Source: JAUILA01 sp964563925
Lineage (GTDB): Bacteria; Bacteroidota; Bacteroidia; Cytophagales; Cyclobacteriaceae
DNA length: 64,000 nt
Direction of reading: 5' to 3'
NCBI GenBank assembly: GCA_964563925.1
Contig: CAZLZD010000006.1
Span: 1-64,000 of the forward strand
This document shows, in pieces, positions 48,961 through 58,110 of this stretch (the stretch's first letter is position 1; every line of letters begins with the position of its first letter). Made by a program: the position numbers and the translations under genes. The notes under the pieces are model-generated. The model ran no database searches, was not told the DNA's origin, and was given only the letters and a program-made list of their open reading frames with translations.

Positions 48961-50541
48961 ATGGAGATAAAGAAGGAAATAGCCAGGCGGCGCACTTTTG
49001 GTATCATCAGTCACCCGGATGCAGGGAAAACCACCCTGACAGAGAAGTTACTGCTGTTTGGCGGGGCTATTCAAACAGCCGGTGCGGTGAAATCAAACAA
49101 GATCAAGATGCATGCGCGATCTGACTGGATGGAGATTGAGAAGCAGCGGGGAATTTCCGTGGCCACCTCGGTGATGGGGTTTAATTACCGCGATGTGAAG
49201 ATCAATTTACTCGATACACCCGGACACCAGGACTTTGCTGAAGATACCTATCGCACCCTCACGGCCGTAGACAGTGTGATCATGGTGATTGACTGTGTGA
49301 AGGGTGTGGAAATCCAGACCGAAAAGCTGATGGAGGTTTGCCGGATGCGGAATACGCCGGTCATTTGCTTTATTAATAAGATGGACCGCGAAGGCCGGGA
49401 CCCCTACGAGTTACTTGACGAGATCGAGGAGAAACTGAATATTCGTGTTCGCCCACTTTCCTGGCCGATCAATATGGGCAAGACGTTTAAAGGCGTTTAC
49501 AGCCTGTACAATAAATCACTTCTCTTGTTTCAGCCAAGCCGAAACAAGGTGGAAGGATCAGGAATCCGGTTTACTGACTTGTCTGATCCCGAACTCGAGA
49601 AGCATATCGGAGAGCGGGATGCCGCCCAATTGCGGGAAGACGTGGAACTGATCGAAGGGGTGTATCCTGAATTTGATGTCGATGCGTACCTGCGCGGGGA
49701 AGTGGCCCCGGTATTTTTCGGGTCGGCGGTGAATAACTTTGGCGTTAAGGAATTGCTGGATTGTTTTATCGATTTTGCACCCACTCCGAAACCCCGTGAA
49801 ACGGAGGAACGGGTTGTACAACCTGATGAAAAGGATTTCTCAGGGTTTATATTTAAAATCCATGCCAACATGGACCCGAATCACCGAAACCGCATTGCGT
49901 TTGTCCGTGTTTGCTCTGGTAAATTTGAACGCGGGAAGAATTATTACCACGTACGACTGGATAAGAAATTCAGGATCTCCAACGCGACGGCATTTATGGC
50001 GCAGGAAAAAGAGAATGTGGAAGAGGCATTTCCGGGTGATATCATTGGCCTTTACGATACCGGAACCATGAAGATCGGGGATACCCTGTCGGAAGGGGAA
50101 AAAGGAATGTACAAAGGCATTCCGAGTTTTTCGCCGGAGATCTTCAAGGAGGTGATCAATAAGGATGCGATGAAGACCAAGCAGCTTGACAAGGGGCTCA
50201 ATCAGCTGATGGAAGAAGGGGTGGCCCAGTTGTTTACGTACGAATTGGGTTCAAAGAAGGTCGTGGGTACAGTAGGGGCCCTGCAGTTTGAGGTGATCCA
50301 GCATCGTCTGAAAAATGAATATGGGGCCTCTTGCGATTTTATGTCAATGAACCTGTACAAAGCCTGCTGGATTTCGAGCAAGGACCCGAAGAAACTGCGG
50401 GAATTTGTGGATTCCAAATATCGTCACATAGCCCGGGACAAGGACGGTAAGCTTGTGTTTATGGCTGAGTCAAGAGCTTGGCTCACCATGGTCCAGGATA
50501 ATTTCCCGGATATCGATTTCCATTTCACATCAGAATTTTGA
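48961..50541 (+). CDS. prfC: Peptide chain release factor 3
   Basis: GTPase that removes RF1 and RF2 from the ribosome after termination. 526 residues. G1 is SHPDAGKTTLTEKLL, switch I GISVATSV, G3 DTPGHQDFAEDTYRTL, and G4 INKMDREGRD, which matches RF3 rather than EF-G. Domains II and III follow, with MAQEKENVEEAFPGDIIGL and GALQFEVIQHRLKNEYG. Followed three bases later by an RluA-type gene, so co-transcription is likely. Confidence 0.97.
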   Translation: MEIKKEIARRRTFGIISHPDAGKTTLTEKLLLFGGAIQTAGAVKSNKIKMHARSDWMEIEKQRGISVATSVMGFNYRDVKINLLDTPGHQDFAEDTYRTLTAVDSVIMVIDCVKGVEIQTEKLMEVCRMRNTPVICFINKMDREGRDPYELLDEIEEKLNIRVRPLSWPINMGKTFKGVYSLYNKSLLLFQPSRNKVEGSGIRFTDLSDPELEKHIGERDAAQLREDVELIEGVYPEFDVDAYLRGEVAPVFFGSAVNNFGVKELLDCFIDFAPTPKPRETEERVVQPDEKDFSGFIFKIHANMDPNHRNRIAFVRVCSGKFERGKNYYHVRLDKKFRISNATAFMAQEKENVEEAFPGDIIGLYDTGTMKIGDTLSEGEKGMYKGIPSFSPEIFKEVINKDAMKTKQLDKGLNQLMEEGVAQLFTYELGSKKVVGTVGALQFEVIQHRLKNEYGASCDFMSMNLYKACWISSKDPKKLREFVDSKYRHIARDKDGKLVFMAESRAWLTMVQDNFPDIDFHFTSEF

Positions 50542-50543
50542 TC

Positions 50544-51233
50544 ATGAAGCTCACGCAGAAGGAAATACTCTTTGAAGATAACCACCTGCTGGTGGTAAAC
50601 AAGCCTGCCGGTTTGCTCGTGCAGGCCGACAGAACCGGCGACGAAACCCTGGCAGATGCCGCAATGGAATACATCCGGGTCAAATACAAAAAACCGGGGG
50701 ATGTCTTCCTGGGGGTGGTTCACCGTATAGACCGGCCGGTCAGCGGTGCAGTGATCCTTGCCCGGACCTCCAAAGGGCTGGAGCGAATGAACAAAATTTT
50801 TCAGGATAGAGAGATTAAAAAAACATACTGGGCACTGGTGAAGCACCGGCCGCCGCAGGTAGAAGAAACGACCCTGACTCATTATATCCGGAAGAATACT
50901 AAGATTAACAAGGCGATGGCCTCCAATTCTGCGGGGAAAGGCGGACAAAAAGCCGTGATGTCCTACCGGCTTGCCGGACGCATCGCTGACTACTATTTAC
51001 TCGAGGTCAAACCTGAAACAGGCCGCCCGCATCAGATACGGGTTCAGCTGGCAAAAATTGGGTGTCCGATTGCCGGGGATGTAAAGTATGGCAGTGACAA
51101 GCCCGCACCAGACGGGCGTATTTACCTGCACGCGCGTGGGGTGGAATTTGTACATCCCGTACGTAAGGAGCCGGTTCGGATCACCGCCGGACTGCCTGAT
51201 GACCAGGTCTGGCAGCTTTTTCGTGGGATCTGA
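50544..51233 (+). CDS. RluA family RNA pseudouridine synthase
   Basis: A 229-residue pseudouridine synthase. The catalytic motif is VHRIDRPVSGAVILARTS with the essential Asp. LVVNKPAGLLVQ, KTYWALV and the PETGRPHQIRVQLAKIGCPIAGDVKYG segment also fit the family. No S4 RNA-binding domain precedes it, so it is a stand-alone form. The rRNA or tRNA target is unknown. The ATG at 50544 lies just after the prfC stop. An in-frame TTG at 50538 would overlap it. Confidence 0.92.
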   Translation: MKLTQKEILFEDNHLLVVNKPAGLLVQADRTGDETLADAAMEYIRVKYKKPGDVFLGVVHRIDRPVSGAVILARTSKGLERMNKIFQDREIKKTYWALVKHRPPQVEETTLTHYIRKNTKINKAMASNSAGKGGQKAVMSYRLAGRIADYYLLEVKPETGRPHQIRVQLAKIGCPIAGDVKYGSDKPAPDGRIYLHARGVEFVHPVRKEPVRITAGLPDDQVWQLFRGI

Positions 51234-51529
51234 TGGCAGGATGGTTTAAAAAACTGCAGGAAAAATGGAAGGTGACTGCGTTTCAGGCAGTGATCATTCT
51301 GATCGTATTTGCCTGCACCGGTTTTACCGTCCTGTTTATCAAGGGTCCGGTACTCTCCTTATTCGGACCGGAAGAAGAACGTACCATCTGGCATTCCATT
51401 CTTTATTACCTCCTGATTCTGCCTGTTTATAATGTCGTATTGCTGGCTTACGGTTTTCTGTTTGGCCAGTTCAGCTTTTTCTGGGCATTTGAGAAAAGAA
51501 TGTTTCGGAGAATGCTGGGCAGGAAATAA
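51233..51529 (+). CDS. DUF6787 family small membrane protein
   Basis: A 98-residue protein with the Bacteroidota pattern WFKKLQEKWKVTAFQAVIILIVFACTG, a second hydrophobic helix (SILYYLLILPVYNVVLLAYGF) and the closing LFGQFSFFWAFEKRMFRRM. Two transmembrane helices and basic ends. Its ATG overlaps the TGA of the pseudouridine synthase gene by one base. Function unknown. Confidence 0.8.
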   Translation: MAGWFKKLQEKWKVTAFQAVIILIVFACTGFTVLFIKGPVLSLFGPEEERTIWHSILYYLLILPVYNVVLLAYGFLFGQFSFFWAFEKRMFRRMLGRK

Positions 51530-51574
51530 CGATCCGGTGTAAACCGTCACATTCTCCCGCTTCTGAACAGGTAT

Positions 51575-51603
51575 AAAAAAAACCCTGCATTATTGCAGGG
51601 TTT
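51575..51603 (-). terminator. atpDC operon terminator
   Basis: AAACCCTGCA (51580-51589) and its complement (51594-51603), loop of 4, with a T-run on the minus strand (A-run 51575-51582). Located just after atpC. Confidence 0.9.
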
Positions 51604-51625
51604 CCTTAATTATATATGTGTCAGA

Positions 51626-51886
51626 TCAGGCCTCTTCTTCGGTTGTTTTCAGTCCGTCAGCAAGCAATGTGACTTTGTTATGAAGGACCTCAACAATACC
51701 GCCCGTAATCTCCACAGTGTGTGTCCCCTTCTGGTCCTTGTACACCACGCGTCCATTGGTAAGTGTACTCACCATCGGCGCATGATCGTTCATCACCTGA
51801 AATGATCCGTCAGTTCCGGGAAACGTAACAATATGCGTTTCCCCTTCAAATACCTTGGCTGCCGGAGTGACTATTTCTAAATACAT
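51626..51886 (-). CDS. atpC: ATP synthase F1 epsilon subunit, short form
   Basis: An 86-residue epsilon subunit: YLEIVTPAAKVFEGETHIVTFPGTDGSFQVMNDHAPMV, then GIVEVLHNKVTLLAD. It has the N-terminal beta-sandwich that ties the rotor to F1 but lacks the C-terminal helical hairpin that inhibits ATP hydrolysis in other bacteria. The short form is normal in Bacteroidota. It follows atpD after 8 bases. Confidence 0.93.
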   Translation of the reverse strand: MYLEIVTPAAKVFEGETHIVTFPGTDGSFQVMNDHAPMVSTLTNGRVVYKDQKGTHTVEITGGIVEVLHNKVTLLADGLKTTEEEA

Positions 51887-51894
51887 ACTATCAG

Positions 51895-53403
51895 TTATTT
51901 TTTGGCATCTGCCATCATCTTCTCGCCTTTGGCCACAGCATCTTCTATGCTACCTACCAGGTTGAAGGCCATTTCAGGAAGATGATCCAGTTCGCCATCC
52001 ATAATCATGTTGAATCCCTTGATGGTTTCCTTGATGTCTACCAGCGTACCGGGGATTCCGGTAAACTGCTCGGCCACGTGGAAGGGCTGAGAAAGGAATC
52101 GCTGTACACGACGGGCACGGTGAACCACCATTTTATCTTCGTCAGACAGTTCGTCCATTCCAAGGATTGCAATAATATCCTGAAGTTCCTTGTACCGCTG
52201 GAGAATCTCCTTGACACGCTGCGCACAGTCGTAGTGCTCGTCGCCCAGCACTTCAGCACTCAGGATCCTTGACGTGGAATCCAGCGGATCCACCGCCGGG
52301 TAAATTCCCAGCTCGGAAATCTTACGGGACAATACCGTTGTGGCATCCAGGTGGGCAAAAGTGGTGGCAGGAGCAGGGTCAGTCAAGTCATCGGCAGGTA
52401 CATATACAGCCTGAACCGATGTAATGGATCCCTTTTTGGTCGACGTAATACGTTCCTGCATGGCACCCATTTCTGTGGCCAGTGTGGGCTGATACCCCAC
52501 CGCAGAAGGCATACGGCCCAGCAGGGCTGAAACCTCAGAACCCGCCTGCGTGAAACGGAAAATATTGTCAATGAAAAACAGAATATCTTTTCCCTGTCCT
52601 TCGCCATCTCCGTCACGGAAATATTCCGCAATGGTAAGACCGGACAAGGCAACCCTTGCGCGGGCTCCGGGAGGTTCGTTCATCTGTCCGAATACAAAGG
52701 TAGCCTTGGATTCTTTCAATGCCTCAAAGTCAACATTGGACAAATCCCACTTGCCTTCTTCCATCGATTTATGGAAAGCTTCTCCATAATTAACGATTCC
52801 GGACTCCAGCATTTCGCGAAGCAGGTCATTCCCTTCACGGGTACGTTCTCCCACACCGGCAAATACCGAAAGGCCTGAATAGGCTTTGGCGATATTGTTG
52901 ATCAATTCCTGGATAAGAACCGTCTTTCCCACACCGGCACCACCAAACAAGCCGATCTTACCCCCTTTTGAATAAGGCTCAATAAGATCGATTACCTTGA
53001 TACCTGTGTAAAGAACTTCCTGGGAAGTGGACAGGTCCTCAAATTTAGGCGCCTGGCGGTGAATAGGCAGCCCCTTTTTGGTGTCAGGCTGTTTGATGCC
53101 ATCAATGGCTTCTCCTACAACATTGAACAGACGACCCTTGATGTTATCCCCAATGGGCATTTCAATCGGGTTTCCGGTATCCAGCACATCCATGCCACGT
53201 ACCAGTCCCTCCGTACTTTCCATTGCGATGGTCCTTACCCGATCTTCGCCAAGGTGCTGCTGGCACTCGAGTACTACTTTCTGACCATTTTCTTTTGTTA
53301 CTTCCAGTGAATCCAGGATGTTCGGCAGTTTCGCCCCTTCGGCATCAAAGCTCACGTCCACAACGGGTCCGATTACCTGGGTAATTTTACCAATATTCGC
53401 CAT
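51895..53403 (-). CDS. atpD: ATP synthase F1 beta subunit
   Basis: Catalytic subunit of the F1 ATP synthase, 502 residues. Motifs: Walker A GGAGVGKTVLIQELI, VFAGVGERTREGNDL, Walker B with DILFFIDNIFRFTQAGSEVSALLGRMPSAVGYQPTL, and the C-terminal segments of the alpha/beta family. It forms a two-gene unit with atpC. The other ATP synthase genes are not in this window, matching the split arrangement in Bacteroidota. Confidence 0.98.
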   Translation of the reverse strand: MANIGKITQVIGPVVDVSFDAEGAKLPNILDSLEVTKENGQKVVLECQQHLGEDRVRTIAMESTEGLVRGMDVLDTGNPIEMPIGDNIKGRLFNVVGEAIDGIKQPDTKKGLPIHRQAPKFEDLSTSQEVLYTGIKVIDLIEPYSKGGKIGLFGGAGVGKTVLIQELINNIAKAYSGLSVFAGVGERTREGNDLLREMLESGIVNYGEAFHKSMEEGKWDLSNVDFEALKESKATFVFGQMNEPPGARARVALSGLTIAEYFRDGDGEGQGKDILFFIDNIFRFTQAGSEVSALLGRMPSAVGYQPTLATEMGAMQERITSTKKGSITSVQAVYVPADDLTDPAPATTFAHLDATTVLSRKISELGIYPAVDPLDSTSRILSAEVLGDEHYDCAQRVKEILQRYKELQDIIAILGMDELSDEDKMVVHRARRVQRFLSQPFHVAEQFTGIPGTLVDIKETIKGFNMIMDGELDHLPEMAFNLVGSIEDAVAKGEKMMADAKK

Positions 53404-53516
53404 TGTTTATTTTTTGTTATAAGAGTATGAAATGAACCCACTATGCTGGGATTTCAGTCTGCAAAACTACGTCTTAAAATTTACATACCCAACACAGCTT
53501 GGTGATTTTTATGACC

Positions 53517-54731
53517 TCAGGCCCAGAGTGAAATGCGGAACGTGGTCCCCTGGTTTTCTTCGGAGGATTTGACAAAAATCTTGCCCTGGTGGTATCTTTC
53601 GATGATTCGTTTGGCCAGGGTCAGTCCCAGGCCCCATCCCCTTTTTTTAGTGGTAAAACCAGGGTTGAACACCTGCTTGATCCTGGATTTAGGTATACCT
53701 TTTCCGGTGTCTGATATATCGATGAATACCTTGCCTTCATTTCCTTTGAGAATGAAAATATGGATTTTACCGGCCCCGTTCATGGCATCCACGGCATTTT
53801 TACAAAGGTTTTCAATCACCCATTCAAACAAGGGGGGGTTAACCTGTGCGGTTATGCCGCGGGTCAGGGCTTCGACTTCGATCCGCACCTTCGGTGAGAT
53901 CCGGGAGCGGAGGTAATCAATAACGGTATTGATCAGGTTTTCAATTTCAACTTCCTTGAGTACCGGGGCGGAGCCGATGTTGGAAAACCGTTCGGTAATC
54001 ACCTGTAACTTCTGGATATCCTTGTCAAGCTCAGAGATCAGCTCCTTGTCCTTGATGGAAGCCTGTTCCCTGAAATATTCCACCCAGGCCATCAGGGAGG
54101 AAATGGGAGTTCCCAGCTGGTGGGCGGTTTCCTTGGCAAGCCCGACCCAAACCCGGTTTTGTTCGGCGGCCTTTGAATAATTGAACGCCATATAGGCGAT
54201 AAATCCAAAGATAGCGATCACTGACAACTGGATATACGGGTAATAGGTTAACTGGGTCAGAAGAAAGGAATTACGATAATAGACGTAGCTAATGCTGATT
54301 ATCTCATTGGTACCCGGATCCCGCAAAGACACCTCGATCGGCTCGTAGGCTTCTTCCATTTTTTCCAGTTCCTCATAGATCAGTTGGTTTTTACGTTTCT
54401 GGGACAGGGCTGAATCGACACTTATGTTTCGGTAATCCTGGATACTGCCGTTTTCGCTGACCAGGATGGTGGGGATGGAATTGTTCTGGAAAAGGATTTC
54501 ATCCGTGATGAAATAGAGGTCTTTGTCCAGGTTTTCCCTCACCGTATATTCGAGTGCCTTGGCAAACAGGCGAATCTGGCGCTCCTCGCGTTCCTTAAGC
54601 TGATCGATCAGGATATTGGTGTACAGGATTGAGCCCACACTGATGACAATGGAGAAGATAAGCACAAACCATTTCAGGTTGGATTTATCCTGGGAAAAAT
54701 CGAGTCCGGACTGAAAGGAAGATTGCGCCAT
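53517..54731 (-). CDS. Membrane sensor histidine kinase
   Basis: A 404-residue histidine kinase. Transmembrane helix 1 (about 21-41), a periplasmic sensor loop (about 42-165), helix 2 (about 166-184), then the dimerisation/phosphotransfer domain with His204 in AKETAHQLGTPISSLMAW, and the HATPase domain with the N box ENLCKNAVDAM, G1 DTGKGIP, F-box FNPGFTT and G2 GWGLGLTLAKRI. No response regulator gene is adjacent, so it is an orphan here. Signal unknown. Confidence 0.93.
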   Translation of the reverse strand: MAQSSFQSGLDFSQDKSNLKWFVLIFSIVISVGSILYTNILIDQLKEREERQIRLFAKALEYTVRENLDKDLYFITDEILFQNNSIPTILVSENGSIQDYRNISVDSALSQKRKNQLIYEELEKMEEAYEPIEVSLRDPGTNEIISISYVYYRNSFLLTQLTYYPYIQLSVIAIFGFIAYMAFNYSKAAEQNRVWVGLAKETAHQLGTPISSLMAWVEYFREQASIKDKELISELDKDIQKLQVITERFSNIGSAPVLKEVEIENLINTVIDYLRSRISPKVRIEVEALTRGITAQVNPPLFEWVIENLCKNAVDAMNGAGKIHIFILKGNEGKVFIDISDTGKGIPKSRIKQVFNPGFTTKKRGWGLGLTLAKRIIERYHQGKIFVKSSEENQGTTFRISLWA

Positions 54732-54751
54732 AGATACCTGAACCGGCAGGG

Positions 54752-54798
54752 TAAAAACAAAAATGCCGGAACACCAATATAGGTTTTTTCCGGCATTT
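54752..54798 (-). terminator. Terminator of the ABC exporter operon
   Basis: AAATGCCGGAA (54761-54771) and its complement (54788-54798) form an 11-bp stem with a 16-nt loop, with a T-rich tail on the minus strand. It closes the ABC permease gene upstream of the kinase gene. Confidence 0.75.
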
Positions 54799-54819
54799 CA
54801 TGTCAGCGGATAGCCCGGA

Positions 54820-56097
54820 TCATTTCATACGGATCCATTTGGCGATCACTTTATAATTCACCTTGGTGCCATGCATGAGGATGCCGATACGGTATATTCT
54901 GCCTGCAATCCAGGTGGTTGCCAGAAATCCAAGAATCAGAAGCACCATGGAAAGTGCCAGTTCCCAGGCCGGCACTCCGTACGCAATCCTGCCCATCATA
55001 ATGATAGGGGAGGTAAAGGGTATGACGGACAGCCAGAAGCTCAGCGGACCATCGGGATTCTGGATCACGCTGTTCATTCCTATGATACCGGCAATCAGCG
55101 GAATCATAATAGGGATCATGAATTGCTGGGCCTCTGCCGGGGTGTCCACGGCCGAGCCGACGGCAGCAAACAGTGCACCGTAAAGAAGATAACCACCGAG
55201 GAAATAGAAGATAAAGGTCAGGATTACCCGGGTGAAGGGAATCTGATTGATATAGGACATCATCTCCTGGGCTTCCTCGTTGGAAAGTTGTTGGGTGGCA
55301 CGCATATTTTCGGTCATGTCCACTCCAAACAGGGCCATCACCAGGGTAAACAAACCGCCCATCAGCACGACCCAGATAAGTACCTGGAACAATCCGACCG
55401 ATGCCACTCCAAGGATTTTGCCAAGCATCAGCTGAAAAGGCTTAACTGTTGAAATAATTACTTCAACGATTTTGTTGCTTTTTTCTTCAATGACTCCCTG
55501 CATGACCTGGCCGCCATAGGCAAACATGAAAATATAGATCAGGAAGCCGGTCAGATAGCCCACCACAAACGTGACGCCCTGGTTACTTTCCTTTTCCTCT
55601 CCTTCACTCATGTCATAGGTGGTCAGGCTGATATTGGTGTCAAGTTTATCCAGGAGCTCCTGATCTATCGCATAAACCTCGAGTTTACGCTGTCTTATTA
55701 TTTCCTCTACCGCATCGTCAATAGATGAAACCGTATTCATGCTGGGAGCCGACCGGGTATACAGGGAGATGCCAGTTGGGTTTTCAAGGTCATAATCCGG
55801 AATATACAGCAGTCCGTAAGCACTGCCTTCCTTAAAGGCGGTTTTTGCCTGATCAAGTGATCCTTCCATATGGGTATATGAAAAATCCTCGTCTTCTGTC
55901 AGGTTGAATGAACCCGATTCATCAAGGACCAGCAAGTCACGTACCTGGACGTTATCCTGTTCACGCTCCATAAAATAAATTATGGTGCCAAACAGGGCAG
56001 GGAAGATCAGGGGCACGAGCAGGGTGGTCAACAGGAACGATTTTTTCTGTACCCGGCTCAGGAATTCACGTTGTATGATAAGGAATATCTTCGACAT
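54820..56097 (-). CDS. ABC-2 type transporter permease (NatB/YhaP-like)
   Basis: A 425-residue permease. Helix 1 near residues 22-42, a large extracytoplasmic domain (about 43-180), then about five more helices, with GFLIYIFMFAYGGQVMQGVIEEKSNKIVEVIISTVKPFQLMLGKILG as the conserved coupling region. This is the NatB-type half of an export system, often for Na+ or for envelope substrates. Its ATG follows the ATPase gene's stop by one base. Confidence 0.88.
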   Translation of the reverse strand: MSKIFLIIQREFLSRVQKKSFLLTTLLVPLIFPALFGTIIYFMEREQDNVQVRDLLVLDESGSFNLTEDEDFSYTHMEGSLDQAKTAFKEGSAYGLLYIPDYDLENPTGISLYTRSAPSMNTVSSIDDAVEEIIRQRKLEVYAIDQELLDKLDTNISLTTYDMSEGEEKESNQGVTFVVGYLTGFLIYIFMFAYGGQVMQGVIEEKSNKIVEVIISTVKPFQLMLGKILGVASVGLFQVLIWVVLMGGLFTLVMALFGVDMTENMRATQQLSNEEAQEMMSYINQIPFTRVILTFIFYFLGGYLLYGALFAAVGSAVDTPAEAQQFMIPIMIPLIAGIIGMNSVIQNPDGPLSFWLSVIPFTSPIIMMGRIAYGVPAWELALSMVLLILGFLATTWIAGRIYRIGILMHGTKVNYKVIAKWIRMK

Positions 56098-56098
56098 T

Positions 56099-57007
56099 TC
56101 AGGGTTCTTTTACTTTGCTGATAAATATTTCATTGATGGTGGGAATCTTTTCAACAAATCCATGCACTTCCGTATCACGGATCAGGGAAGCCAGGAGTTC
56201 GTTCGGACTTTTATCCTCGTCGATACGCACTACAGACCTGAAGTAATTATCGTCCATTGTCTGCTGATCCAGCAGGTTGAAGCCCATCATGCCGTTGGAC
56301 CAGGGGCCGCGATGTTCCACAATGAATGTATTTGAACGGTATTCGTTCTTGATCTCCTGTTTCGCGCCTTCCAGGATTTTCCGGGATTTGTTGATCAGGG
56401 CAATGTGATCACACAGCTCTTCCACGGATTCCATCCGGTGGGTTGAGAATATCACCGTACTGCCGTTCTCACGCAACCGGAGAATTTCGTCCTTGATCAG
56501 ATTGGCGTTTACGGGATCAAACCCTGAAAATGGTTCATCAAGGATGATAAGCTTGGGTTCATTAAGGACGGTGGAAATGAACTGGATCTTTTGGGCCATA
56601 CCTTTGGAAAGGTCCTCGATCTTTTTACTCCACCAGTCCGATATTTCCAGACGCTCCACCCACATCCGGCTTTTCTTTATGGCATCTGCCCGGGACATGT
56701 TTCGTAGCCTGCCAAGGTACACCAGTTGTTCGCCGACCTTCATTTTTTTATACAGTCCGCGTTCTTCGGGCAGATAGCCTATGATCGAAATATGATCGGG
56801 ATTGAGGGGTTGTCCGTTAATCAGCACCTTGCCTTTATCGGCATCGATGATCTGATTTATTATTCGTATCAGTGTGGTTTTTCCGGCGCCATTTTGACCA
56901 AGCAGTCCGTATATGCTGTTTCTGGGAATGGAAATACTCACATCCTCCAGGGCCACATGTCCGGAATAATACTTTGAAATGTGTTGTGCTTCAAGCGTAT
57001 ATTCCAC
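56099..57007 (-). CDS. ABC transporter ATP-binding protein (NatA-like)
   Basis: A 302-residue ATPase starting at GTG 57007. Walker A GQNGAGKTTLIRII, Q-loop region YLPEERGLYKKM, signature LSKGMAQKIQF, Walker B LIILDEPFSGFDPVN, and H-loop STHRMESVEELCD. A C-terminal DUF4162-like tail is present. It energises the permease encoded immediately downstream. Substrate not determined from sequence. Confidence 0.92.
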   Translation of the reverse strand: MEYTLEAQHISKYYSGHVALEDVSISIPRNSIYGLLGQNGAGKTTLIRIINQIIDADKGKVLINGQPLNPDHISIIGYLPEERGLYKKMKVGEQLVYLGRLRNMSRADAIKKSRMWVERLEISDWWSKKIEDLSKGMAQKIQFISTVLNEPKLIILDEPFSGFDPVNANLIKDEILRLRENGSTVIFSTHRMESVEELCDHIALINKSRKILEGAKQEIKNEYRSNTFIVEHRGPWSNGMMGFNLLDQQTMDDNYFRSVVRIDEDKSPNELLASLIRDTEVHGFVEKIPTINEIFISKVKEP

Positions 57008-57123
57008 CAGTTCAAGTGTTTAGGTTTTCAATGCAACGAATCTACAACGAAAACATGTAATGGTGGAAGGATTAGGTCTCAACGGTCAATAATCCGGCTG
57101 AACCTTCGAATAAGGATATGAAA

Positions 57124-58017
57124 TCAACGTTGCTTGAAAATGATCTTTCCCATGCTCACATCAAGCTGGAATACAAGCGCGTCTGTACTGCTCGCTTCAT
57201 AAGCAGCATTCACATAGGTATTGGGTGCGGTTTTCCGGAATGTGGAGGGCAGGCGTACTTTACACAGCCAGGAGTCTTTTACCTGGATCATGGTGGGCGC
57301 GGTGTTGGATGGGAGAATAACAAACATATTTCCGGCACCCACGCTTCCTATCACCTTACCGGACATTTTTTCCTCTCCGCTGATATCAAGAAGCAGGTCC
57401 CCGAATCCGACATCGGCTTTGACATACTTACTTCTGGCCATATCCAGTTTCCGTACAGCGACCGAACCCATGTCCACCTTCACGTAGAACGTATCCATTT
57501 CCACATTATTTCCGCCCTGGGAGAAGTAGCCGATATTAATATCTGCGCTCCCGGTATGTATCTTAAGGTTTTCCACGCTGATGCCCGACAGGTCGATATC
57601 TGCCTGGCCGATGCCGTATTTCAGGTCCAGGTCATACACTTGTTCCTGGTTGAGGTAAACACGCCAGATTTTGTCGTGACCTTCATGACGATTACCGAAA
57701 ACACGGGTACTTATTGACTGACCAAACCCTTCGGCACGGTCATCTTCCAGCACGAGGTTCACCTTGCAGGTGGTACCTTCGATATTTTTGTTAAAAGTGT
57801 GGGAATAATTGTCGTAATCCTGGTTACTGTACACGGTGATAAGCTCATCGCTTTCTCCCGCCTTGATCGAACATTGCCCGTTGTTCACCTCAAAATGCAG
57901 ATCAACATTCTCCACTCTGCTTACTCCACTCACTGAAAACTGCTTCTTGATTTGGGCCTGTGCCTGGTTGGCAGCGAAAATCAGAACCGCAACTACAGCT
58001 AAACTACATCTCGTCAT
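57124..58017 (-). CDS. Exported beta-helix-like protein (DUF4097-type)
   Basis: A 297-residue exported protein starting at 58017 with a signal peptide ending AQAQ. The body has repeated short strands of the right-handed beta-helix type (YGIGQADIDLSGISVENLKIHTGSADINIGY, YVKVDMGSVAVRKLDMARSKYVKADVGFGDLLLDISG), as in DUF4097 proteins. No catalytic motif. It lies between dnaJ and the ABC genes on the same strand, with more than 90 bases on both sides. Function unknown. Confidence 0.7.
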   Translation of the reverse strand: MTRCSLAVVAVLIFAANQAQAQIKKQFSVSGVSRVENVDLHFEVNNGQCSIKAGESDELITVYSNQDYDNYSHTFNKNIEGTTCKVNLVLEDDRAEGFGQSISTRVFGNRHEGHDKIWRVYLNQEQVYDLDLKYGIGQADIDLSGISVENLKIHTGSADINIGYFSQGGNNVEMDTFYVKVDMGSVAVRKLDMARSKYVKADVGFGDLLLDISGEEKMSGKVIGSVGAGNMFVILPSNTAPTMIQVKDSWLCKVRLPSTFRKTAPNTYVNAAYEASSTDALVFQLDVSMGKIIFKQR

Positions 58018-58110
58018 GGTGGTAAATACGTGTGCTTCACCATGGAAGTTGCAGAATTTTACAAAAAAAATCACATTTTCCCGGAGTGTTCCGGGCCAAA
58101 AGGAGGTCTG